From Monoplex corrugatus (Eukaryota; Mollusca; Gastropoda; Littorinimorpha; Ranellidae), in NCBI GenBank assembly GCA_030674185.1, contig JAPXFY010000013.1:51458067-51498066 (forward strand): a stretch of DNA of 40,000 bases, written 5' to 3'. Positions 31,194 through 40,000 of the stretch are shown piece after piece; position 1 is the first letter of the stretch; each line of letters opens with the position of its first letter. Below the pieces are notes generated by a model, which was given only the letters and a program-made list of their open reading frames with translations, ran no database searches and had not been told where the DNA came from. Position numbers and translations under genes: made by a program.

Positions 31194-32032
31194 GAAAAAC
31201 AAGTAAACACAAAGACCTTCAACCAGGCAGAAGTAAACAAAGAGAAAAACAAGTAAACACAAAGACCTTCATCCAGGCAGAAGTAAACAAAGAGAAAAAC
31301 AAGTAAACACAAAGACCTTCAACAGGCAGAAGTAAACAAAGAGAAAAACAGGCGAACACAAAGACCTTCAACCAGGCAGAAGTAAACAAGGAGAAAAAAA
31401 AGTAAACACAAAGACCTTCAACAGGCAGAAGTAAACAAAGAGAAAAACAGGCGAACACAAAGACCTTCAACCAGGCAGAAATAAACAAGGAGAAAAACAA
31501 GTAAACACAAAGACCTTCAACCAGGCAGAAACAAACAAAGAGAAAAACAGGCGAACACAAAGACCTTCAACCAGGCAGAAGTAAACAAAGAGAAAAACAA
31601 GCAAACACAAAGACCTTCAACCAGGCAGAAACAAACAAAGAGAAAAACAAGCAAACACAAAGACCTTCAACCAGGCAGAAACAAACAAAGAGAAAAACAA
31701 GCAAACACAAAGACCTTCAACCAGGCAGAACTAAACAAAGAGAAAAACAAGTAAAACACAAAGACCTTCAACCAGGCAGAACTAAACAAAGAGAAAAACA
31801 AGTAAACACAAAGACCTTCAACCAGGCAGAACTAAACAAAGAGAAAAACAAGTAAACACAAAGACCTTCAACCAGGCAAGACTAAACAAAGAGAAAAACA
31901 AGTAAACACAAAGACCTTCAACCAAGGCAGAAGCAAACAAAGAGAAAAACAAGTAAACACAAAGACCTTCAACCAGGCAGAAATAAACAAGGAGAAAAAT
32001 AAACAAACACAAAGACCTTCAACCAGACAGAA
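31194..32032. repeat. 50-bp minisatellite, about 17 units
   Basis: Core AACACAAAGACCTTCAACCA + GGCAG recurs at 31211, 31261, 31311, 31360 and so on to 32011, with linker AAACAAAGAGAAAAACA. Most units are 49-51 bp with single-base gaps. Variants GGCGAACAC and GCAAACAC cluster, indicating local unit conversion. Several units match exactly. Confidence 0.97.
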
Positions 32033-32212
32033 CCAATCGCCTGACTGGCCTAACACAAAAGAACTGAAACTCTTAAGACAAGTAGCGCTGATATAAGATG
32101 ATGAGAGGAGGTGAGGATATAAAGAGAAAAATATTGTCTTGTGTTGTTATGGGAGCGAAAACTGCCTCTAAGGTACCAAACCCAGTTCTGCCATATCAGT
32201 CGTGCTAACGTT

Positions 32213-32405
32213 TTAACCCTTTGATTCCTGCACTCTGTCCACCAGCATCCTGCATTGTCAAACATGCTAGCAAAGCAAAAATCTAACCCTTTGATTCCCT
32301 CACACTATCCACCCGCTTCGTGCAGGAAGCTGGTGGATAGCTTGAGGAAGTCAAGGGATTAACTTTTTGTAGTTGGTATCCAGGGTGCGGGAGTCAAAGG
32401 GTTAA
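32213..32405. mobile_element. TTAA-flanked palindromic MITE, copy 3
   Basis: TTAACCCTTTGATTCCTGCA ... CCCTCACACTATCCACC / GGTGGATAGCTTGAGG ... GGTGCGGGAGTCAAAGGGTTAA. Both TTAAs are intact. The right TTAA is also the left TTAA of copy 4. Confidence 0.9.
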
Positions 32406-32595
32406 ACCTTTGACTCCCGCACCCTGTCCACCAGCATCCTGCATCGTCAAACATGCTAGTAAAGCAAAAAACTTAACTCTTTGATTCCCTCACCCTATCC
32501 ACCAGTTTCCAGCAGGAAGCTGGTGGATAGGGTGAGGGAGTCAAAGGGTCAAGGTTTTGCAGTTGGTGGATAGGGTGCGGGAGTCAAAGGGTTAA
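32402..32595. mobile_element. TTAA-flanked palindromic MITE, copy 4
   Basis: TTAAACCTTTGACTCCCGCA, CCCTATCCACCAGTTTCC, inner complement AGCTGGTGGATAGGGTGAGG, outer complement GGTGCGGGAGTCAAAGGGTTAA. The two inner arms and two outer arms pair over most of the 194 bp. Best-preserved copy. Confidence 0.92.
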
Positions 32596-33090
32596 AACAC
32601 TATTTTGGACTAGTTAAAGGCATGGAGAAAAGTATATGGTTAATGTCAATTGATAATCTTCTCTCTCCTCAGTTTCAGCGTTTTGGTCTGTTGTTGTTTT
32701 TTTTCTCTAAAGTTCGAGCATGCTCATAGTTATCACTGACTTGATTGTCAGATCAAGTGTACCACTGAAGGCGACGTAGCTTCGTTAGAATTTCTAACAG
32801 ACTGTCGAAGCAGTCAACAGACCCTGCAGACAGTTTCACTAATTGGTTTGTCGCACAGCTTATTCCACACACACACCTTTTTATGTCCTGCATTCTGTCA
32901 TACTTGGCGATACTTCAAGGAGAAAAGGAGAGTCTTCGTTGAACTAATTGCTGCAGAGATTATAATATAAGAGAGACAGAAAACAAGAACAACAAGAGCA
33001 TGTTTTATTTACGAGGATTTGACATATGAAATAGGCAATAATTGTGTATGCTTTTTAGCATCCACCCTGGCCCTAAGAGGGCCTATGTTA
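32596..33090. other. Unassigned
   Basis: No recognized gene or repeat. Confidence 0.4.
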
Positions 33091-33092
33091 CT

Positions 33093-33117
33093 AAGAGAAA
33101 GAGAGAAAGAGACCGAC

Positions 33118-33191
<74 letters not shown>

Positions 33192-33236
33192 GAGAGACCG
33201 ACAGAGAAAGAGACCGACAGAGAGACAGAGAGAGAC

Positions 33237-33291
<55 letters not shown>

Positions 33292-33362
33292 CAGAGAGAC
33301 AGAGAGACAAGAGACAGACAGACAGACAGACAGACAGAGAAAGAGAGAGAGATAGAGAGATA
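33093..33362. repeat. (GA)n-rich polypurine tract
   Basis: GA units with CCGACAGA, AAAG and (GACA)n interruptions. Frames on both strands are artefacts. Confidence 0.95.
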
Positions 33363-33479
33363 GAGGATAAACACTATTTTACCAAAAAAAACAATCGTGT
33401 TATTTTTGCACTGTTATTTTAAAAAATTTCATAGCGTTCTGAATTTACCTACGTTGCTTTTATCCACAATATGCAGGTG

Positions 33480-33690
33480 ATGTGCTTCTGTACAGTCTGC
33501 GTGCTGTCTTTTGTGGATGCACATACATGATGGGTGTTTTCATATTTCCCCATGTGAGCCACTGACGTGACTTACAGGATTTTTAACTTGATATTCTGTT
33601 TGCACACGAATGGGGTTTAGACACTGGCAGCTCTGCGCATATGTTAGCCTGGGAGATCGGAAAAAATGTCCATCTTTTACCCATCAAGTG
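33480..33690 (-). mobile_element. SINE family S, copy 3, left part (host of the 46-bp satellite)
   Basis: The minus-strand order matches copy 2: CATTTTTTCCGATCTCCCAG, AACATATGCGCAGAGCTGCC, AGTGTCTAAACCCCATTC, GTGTGCAAACAGAATATCAA, TAAAAATCCTGTAAGTCACG. It merges without a break into the first satellite unit at about 33655. Confidence 0.8.
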
Positions 33691-36480
33691 GAGATGTCCA
33701 GACAGATCGGAAAAAATGTCCATCCTTTAGCTTCAAGTGGTGGTGTCCAGACAGATAAAAAAAAAGTCCATCCTTTACCCATCAAGTGGTGGTGTCCAGA
33801 CAGATAAAAAAAGTCCATCCTTTACCCATCAAGTGGTGGTGTCCAGACAGATTAAAAAAGTCCATCCTTTACCCATCAAGTGGTGGTGTCCAGACAGATA
33901 AAAAGTCCATCCTTTACCCATCAAGTGGTGGTGTCCAGACAGATTAAAAAAGTCCACCCTTTACCCATCAAGTGGTGGTGTCCAGACAGATAAAAAAGTC
34001 CACCCTTTACCCATCAAGTGGTGGTGTCCAGACATGGAAAAAAAGTCCATCCTTTACCCATCAAGTGGTGGTGTCCAGACAGATAAAAAAGTCCATCCTT
34101 TACCCATCAAGTGGTGGTATACAGACAGATAAAAAAGTCCATCCTTTACCCATCAAGTGGTGGTGTCCAGACAAATAAAAAAGTCCATCCTTTACCCATC
34201 AAGCGGTGGTGTCCAGACAGATAAAAAAGTCCATCCTTTACCCATCAAGTGGTGGTGTCCAGACAGATAAAAAAGTCCATCCTTTACCCATCAAGTGGTG
34301 GTGTCCAGACAGATAAAAAAAGTCCATCCTTTACCCATCAAGTGGTGGTGTCCAGACAGATTAAAAAAGTCCCTCCTTTACCCATCAAGTGGTGGTGTCC
34401 AGACAGATAAAAAAGTCCATCCTTTACCCATCAAGTGGTGGTGTCCAGACAGATTAAAAAAGTCCATCCTTTACCCATCAAGTGGTGGTGTCCAGACAGA
34501 TAAAAAAATGTCCATCCTTTTCCCATCAAGTGGTGGTATCCAGACAGATAAAAAAAGTCCATCCTTTACCCATCAAGTGGTGGTGTCCAGACAAATAAAA
34601 AAAGTCCATCCTTTACCCATCAAGCGGTGGTGTCCAGACAGATAAAAAAGTCCATCCTTTACCCATCAAGTGGTGGTGTCCAGACAGATAAAAAAAGTCC
34701 ATCCTTTACCCATCAAGTGGTGGTGTCCAGACAGATAAAAAAAGTCCATCCTTTACCCATGAAGTGGTGGTGTCCAGACAGATTAAAAAAGTCCATCCTT
34801 TACCCATCAAGTGGTGGTGTCCAGACAGATAAAAAAAGTCCATCCTTTACCCATCAAGTGGTGGTGTCCAGACAGATTAAAAAAGTCCATCCTTTACCCA
34901 TCAAGTGGTGGTGTCCAGACAGATAAAAAAGTCCATCCTTTACCCATCAAGTGGTGGTGTCCAGACAGATAAAAAAGTTCATCCTTTACCCATCAAGTGG
35001 TGGTGTCCAGACAGATTAAAAAAGTCCATCCTTTACCCATCAAGTGGTGGTGTCCAGACAGATAAAAAAAGTCCATCCTTTACCCATCAAGTGGTGGTGT
35101 CCAGACAGATTAAAAAAGTCCATCCTTTACCCATCAATGGTGGTGTCCAGACAGATAAAAAGTCCATCCTTTACCCATCAAGTGGTGGTGTCCAGACAGA
35201 TTAAAAAAGTCCATCCTTTACCCATCAAGTGGTGGTGTCCAGACAGATAAAAAAGTCCATCCTTTACCCATCAAGTGGTGGTGTCCAGACAGATAAAAAA
35301 AGTCCATCCTTTACCCATCAAGTGGTGGTGTCCAGACAGATAAAAAAAAGTCTATCCTTTACCCATCAAGTGGTGGTGTCCAGACAGATAAAAAAAGTCC
35401 ATCCTTTACCCATCAAGTGGTGGTATCCAGACAGATAAAAAAAGTCCATCCTTTACCCATCAAGTGGTGGTGTCCAGACAGATTAAAAAAAGTCCATCCT
35501 TTACCCATCAAGTGGTGGTGTCCAGACAGATAAAAAAAAGTCCATCCTTTACCCATCAAGTGGTGGTGTCCAGACATATTAAAAAAGTCCCATCCTTTAC
35601 CCATCAAGTGGTGGTGTCCAGACAGATTAAAAAAAGTCCATCCTTTACCCACCAAGTGGTGGTGTCCAGACAGATAAAAAAGTCCATCCTTTACCCATCA
35701 AGTGGTGGTGTCCAGACAGATAAAAAAAAAAGTCCATCCTTTACCCATCAAGTGGTGGTGTCCAGACAGATAAAAAAAAGTCTATCCTTTACCCATCAAG
35801 CGGTGGTGTCCAGACAGATAAAAAAAAGTCCATCCTTTACCCATCAAGTGGTGGTGTCCAGACAGATTAAAAAAGTCCATCCTTTACCCATCAAGTGGTG
35901 GTGTCCAGACAGATAAAAAAAAGTCCATCCTTTACCCATCAAGTGGTGGTGTCCAGACAGATAAAAAAAGTCCATCCTTTACCCATCAAGTGGTGGTGTC
36001 CAGACAGATAAAAAAAGTCTATCCTTTACCCATCAAGCGGTGGTGTCCAGACAGATAAAAAAAGTCCATCCTTTACCCATCAAGTGGTGGTGTCCAGACA
36101 GATAAAAAAGTCCATCCTTTACCCATGAAGTGGTGGTGTCCAGACAGATAAAAAAGTCCATCCTTTACCCATCAAGTGGTGGTGTCCAGAGAGATAAAAA
36201 AAGTCCATCCTTTTCCCATCAAGTGGTGGTGTCAAGACAGATAAAAAAAGTCCACCCTTTACCCATCAAGTGGTGGTGTTCAGACAGATAAAAAAATGTC
36301 CATCCTTTACCCATCAAGTGGAAGTGTCCAGACAGATAAAAAAAAGTCCATCCTTTACCCATCAAGTGGAAGTGTCCAGACAGATAAAAAAAAGTCCATC
36401 CTTTACCCATCAAGTGGAAGTGTCCAGACAGATAAAAAAAAAATCTCCATCCTATACCCATCAAGTGGATTTGTCCAGAC
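33655..36480. repeat. 46-bp satellite array, about 60 units, inside a SINE
   Basis: Unit: GTCCATCCTTTACCCATCAA + GTGGTGGTGTCCAGACAGAT + A/T-run. Length varies by the A-run and by GATAAA versus GATTAAA. The first two units (GATCGGAAAAAATGTCC) and last four (AAGTGGAAGTGTCC) are the most diverged, as expected at array edges. Variant sets recur at about 420 bp (34111/34531) and about 240 bp (35778/36017), so higher-order copying occurred. Frames of up to 150 codons are artefacts. Confidence 0.97.
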
Positions 36481-36508
36481 AAATTGAAACCACGACCCTC
36501 TGACTGGA
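36470..36508 (-). mobile_element. SINE family S, copy 3, right part
   Basis: On the minus strand CAGAGGGTCGTGGTTTCAAT corresponds to the B-box region of copy 2 (CTTGGGTTCGATCC). With the left part it makes one SINE from which the array sprang. The SINE's A-box end is cut by the Q SINE. Confidence 0.65.
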
Positions 36509-36690
36509 AGTTTCAGTTTCAGTTTCAGTTTCTCAAGATGACGTCTCCGCGAACAGATGAATCCCATATGCACTAACTTCACAGGTGCCATGCGATGGAG
36601 AAAATCCAGAATGATCGCGGCACAAGCCTTAAGCCTGCACATAAACCCAACAGCTGGCCAGGTCCTGAGGTCCTACCTAGATAGTTCCAT
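36508..36690 (+). mobile_element. SINE family Q, copy 3
   Basis: GTTTCAGTTTCAGTTTCAGT, TTCTCAAGATGACGTCTCCG, CCCATATGCACTAACTTCAC, GCACAAGCCTTAAGCCTGCA. Inserted next to the S element. Confidence 0.75.
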
Positions 36691-36855
36691 AACCCTGAGG
36701 TCGTACGGGAGAGAGACGACCGAAACCTCAACATTTCCCGGGGCCAGCACCACGAGGACGGCACCCATCCCCTCTCTCTTGCTTCAAATTCATGTTCATA
36801 TTCACATTTTTTTTACCAAGACTTCAGAAAGGCAAGAAGGCCAACTGGTCTTCAA

Positions 36856-36875
36856 GGGGGGGGGGGGGGGGGGGG
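36856..36875. repeat. (G)20 homopolymer
   Basis: Twenty consecutive G, long for a homopolymer of this base. The length is prone to sequencing error. Confidence 0.9.
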
Positions 36876-37084
36876 ACCTTGGAAATCAACCCATCTCTCC
36901 AATGTATTTTTTACCAAGGCAGCCGGGCAATGCCCCGCTCTTCACGATTTTCAACTGCCGTGGGATATTAAGCGTGCACAACTAGACGGCACACGGGTCC
37001 GACTTGTTTTTCGTCCCCTTCCGAAGGGCTAGACGTTCAGTTCGACTTTCTGGTCAAACTGAGGAGAAAAGTAGAGGCCTCTAC

Positions 37085-37165
37085 GGGGAGCGAACCCTGG
37101 AACCTCGAGTTTAGTTATTGGCAGGAAAACGTCTGAACCATTCTGCCACTCAGACTGGAAGTGAC
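37085..37165 (-). mobile_element. tRNA-like SINE head
   Basis: Minus strand: GTCTGAGTGGCAGAATGGTT (A-box region) and GGTTCCAGGGTTCGCTCC (B-box region). The intervening stem is not convincing, so it is a retroposed remnant. Confidence 0.5.
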
Positions 37166-37321
37166 TGATTTGATTCAGTTTTTACGTCGACACCCACCTC
37201 AGGTGATATGGCCGACCGGGATAGCTATCCCAGGGAAGTGGGTGAAGGGGAACTTATCTAGTCGTATACCGGCACCACCAGAACAACAATAATGTTAAGA
37301 TGGGACAGTGAGAAGGCTAGT

Positions 37322-37412
37322 TTAATGTAGCGCACCCCGGGATTCGAGCCCACAACCATTAGCATGTGAATCCGATGCTCAAACCAACTGAGCGGCTGAG
37401 GCCCGCCCAGAC
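37322..37412 (-). mobile_element. tRNA-derived sequence, pseudogene or SINE head
   Basis: Minus strand: GCCTCAGCCGCTCAGTTGGT, TTGAGCATCGGATTCACATG, then GGTTGTGGGCTCGAATCCCG. A and B boxes are near consensus. The anticodon stem is mispaired and the acceptor stem does not close, so it is not called a functional tRNA. Confidence 0.55.
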
Positions 37413-37783
37413 TGGGAGTCCAACGTGTACCGATTTGAACTACCATGTCTGTCTACACTTACCTCATGAGGGTGGGGGGCTTTTTTTGTTGTTGCCTCAT
37501 CTACTGTGTTGTTTCAGTGGTGTTGATCCCACGCTGCTCGTTTTAGATGTTCAACACTCCCCAAAAGTTCATTTTCATTGACAAAGCCAGTAGTAGTGAG
37601 TAGTGTCAAGCTGCCATGGAGCCACTCACTAGAGAAGACTTGCACTGATGCCAGGTCATTTCGAAGAAGTTCAAAAGGAGGGTATAATGTCATTGCCATT
37701 TTGAACATGAGCGTATTCTACACAATGTTAAAACATTCGTGTCTCCTTGTTAAACTTGACATAGAGTCCAGCTCTGGAAAAGT

Positions 37784-38275
37784 CCTGTTTACAAACAGTT
37801 GGGAATTCTTTCTTAATTTGTGAAATTTTGGCATCTCAATAAAATTGTAGGAAGGCTGTTTTTAGTTCTGTTTATAAACAGTTTAGAATTCTTTCTGAAA
37901 CTGCAAAAGTTTGGCATCTCAATAAAATTGTAGGAAGGCTTTTTAGTTCTGTTTACAAACATTTGGGAATTCTTTCTGAAACTGAAATTTTGGCATATCA
38001 ATAAAACTGTAGGCAGGCTTTTTAAGTCCTGTCTATAAACAGTTCTTTCTGAAACTGTGAAATTTTAGCATCTTAATAAATTGTAGGAAAGCTTTTTTAG
38101 TTCTGTTTATAAACGTTTGGAATTCTTTCTGAAACTGCAAAATTTTGGCATCTCAATAAAATTGTAGGAAGGCTTTTTAATTTTTTTTTCATGATATTCC
38201 TGTTTATAAACATTTGGAATTCTTTCTGAAACCGTGAAATTTTCACACCTCAATAAGATTGTAGGACGGCTTTAT
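37784..38275. repeat. ~80-bp tandem repeat, six diverged units
   Basis: Unit: CTGTTTATAAACA(G)TTTGG + AATTCTTTCTGAAACTG + GAAATTTTGGCATCTCAATA + AAATTGTAGGAAGGCTTTTT. Each unit carries a TTTATAAA/TTTACAAA palindromic core and a CAATAAAA motif. Confidence 0.93.
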
Positions 38276-38630
38276 GGGGAACATTCATGCAAATGAACGC
38301 AAAGGCAGAAAGCAGACAAAAACATGTCAGTAGGAAAAACTCAGCAGAACGCAGAAAATCTCCAGATTTCTGTATTTCTATAAACAGTTGTATCATGTAC
38401 AGATATCATTTCAGCTCTGTTCAGTTGAGTTCATTGCTCCTTTATTAATGCACGTGAGGAAATGAATGTTTGCATACACTGGACTCACAAAACATACAAC
38501 ATTATCCGTGTCTACTTAAAACACAATGACAAATCTATCATGAAGAAATATAAAGATAAAGAGGCCTCCTGATTTAGCAAATGTGGAATCATCCGCGTGA
38601 TATCACAACCTCGTGAGCATATGACCGCCC
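38276..38630. other. Unassigned
   Basis: Mixed sequence, then (C)n at 38629-38642; no gene. Confidence 0.3.
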
Positions 38631-38689
38631 CCCCCCCCCCCCTGTTAAAAGGAAAGAAAAATAAAAGAAAACGAAACAAGCAAAACAAA

Positions 38690-38945
38690 CAAAACAGCAA
38701 AACAAAGCAAAACAAAACAAAACAAAACAAAACAAAACAAAACAAAACAAAAACAAACAAAACAAAACAAACAACCCCCCCTCCACCAAAATTGAAACTA
38801 AAGAGAAAAAGCAATCTCCTCATTGCATCGGTCTTCAAATCACAAAACAAAGCAAAACAAAACAAAGCAAAGCAAAACAAAACTAAACAAAACTAAAACA
38901 AAACAAAACAAAACTCAACAAAGCAAAACAAAACAAAAGAAAAAA
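38690..38945. repeat. (CAAAA)n blocks
   Basis: Two pentamer arrays (about 38690-38775 and 38838-38940) share a following segment CCAAAATTGAAACTAAAGAG / CCAAAACCGAAACTAAGGAG, then AAAAAGCAATCT, so the whole ~180-bp module is duplicated. Confidence 0.9.
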
Positions 38946-39024
38946 ACCCTGCCAAAACCGAAACTAAGGAGAAAAAGCAATCTGTACACTCCATCAGTCT
39001 TAAAATCGTATCATGTTCCCTACT

Positions 39025-39545
<521 letters not shown>

Positions 39546-39694
39546 GACGTTAAATCAAAAACGAACGAACGAACGAACACACACTCACGTTTCTCACATG
39601 ACCATGGTTAGGTGGATTTTCAGCCTATGTCTCTTTTCTTTGATGTCTGAGTTGTTTGGACGTTTTTGACAGTGACACTTTCATGCCATAGGAC

Positions 39695-39785
39695 TGACGA
39701 GAGTGATAGTCAAGTGGATAAGACCCTAGCTTTCCAACCAGAAGGTCTAGGTTCAATCTCACCTGGCTACCTCGCACAAAAAGCG
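39695..39785 (+). mobile_element. SINE family S-like tRNA head, copy 4
   Basis: GATAGTCAAGTGGATAAGAC (A-box region, close to GATAGTCAACTGGGTAAAC at 12900), CTAGGTTCAATCTC (B box). It leads straight into the terminal tandem array. Confidence 0.65.
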
Positions 39786-40000
39786 GGTACAGGGCGAAAA
39801 ATTTTCCAGTCTTCCAGGTAAAAGGCGAAAATTTTTCCAATCTTCCAAGTAATGGGCGAAACTTTTTCCAATTTTCCAGGTAAAGGGCGAAACATTTTCC
39901 AATCTTGCAGGTAAAGGGTGACATTGTTTTTCAAATCTTCCAGGTAAAGGCCGAACATTTTCCCAATCTTCCAGGGAAAGGGCGATCATTTTTTCCAATC
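39785..40000. repeat. 31-33-bp minisatellite running off the window edge
   Basis: At least seven units of GGTAAAGGGCGAAACATTTT + CCAATCTTCCA. The unit corresponds to the GGAAAGGATGGAGATTTTTTCC body segment of SINE S and begins where that segment should follow the tRNA head. Confidence 0.93.

Noticed and set aside
31219..31560. 113-codon membrane-like frame (FFSLFISAWLKVFVF repeats)
   Set aside because: Translation of a 50-bp tandem repeat on the minus strand. No start context, and unit length is not a multiple of three.
33655..36480. CRISPR-like regular array
   Set aside because: Units abut with no unique spacers, and the genome is animal. It is a satellite.
37322..37412. Functional tRNA gene
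   Set aside because: A and B boxes are good but the anticodon and acceptor stems do not pair. It is treated as a SINE or pseudogene.

Overview
This is a window of animal nuclear DNA, most likely from a mollusc and probably a gastropod. It has no bacterial-style gene layout. It does have a clean intron/exon junction, one terminal exon of a conserved animal gene, several non-LTR retrotransposons, tRNA-derived SINEs, MITEs, many minisatellites and very long (CA)n, (GA)n and (GT)n tracts. The taxon call rests on my recollection that some of the SINE families resemble ones seen in gastropod DNA; no search was run.

Layout. 1-1023 is an intron holding two old repeats. 1024-2271 is the last coding exon of a Lines-family gene (LINS1-like), ending in the LINES C-terminal motif GLLVYNPAPLINLL. 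Degraded duplicates of that exon end lie downstream at 2978-3140 and, as a tandem pair, at 4809-4998. 5.6-13.9 kb is a graveyard: an RTE-like LINE fragment, a CR1/L2-like LINE fragment and copies of several dispersed families, here called F, L, P, K, S and Z. 13.9-17.3 kb is mostly simple repeats, a 59-bp tandem repeat, an (ATAAT)n block and a TTAA-flanked MITE. 17.4-19.4 kb is a Z element whose end recurs inverted 1.4 kb away, around a polypurine array. 19.4-24.1 kb holds more SINEs, a LINE 3' end nested inside a P element, a MITE nested inside a tRNA-like SINE head, and a 291-bp foldback.

24147-28431 is a nearly intact, full-length 4.3-kb LINE with endonuclease, reverse transcriptase and RNase H domains. 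It is bracketed by a 12-bp target-site duplication and spoiled by only one visible frameshift. 28.4-33.4 kb has Z and P copies, a 50-bp minisatellite and two MITEs sharing one TTAA. 33.5-36.5 kb is a 2.8-kb array of about 60 units of 46 bp that lies inside a single SINE copy and appears to be an internal segment of that SINE amplified. A second array made from the same SINE segment runs off the right end at 39785-40000.

Only the LINS1-like exon is likely to be a host gene. The strongest novel theme is that one tRNA-derived SINE appears to have seeded two tandem satellites independently. The scattered duplicates of the LINS1 last exon are the second.
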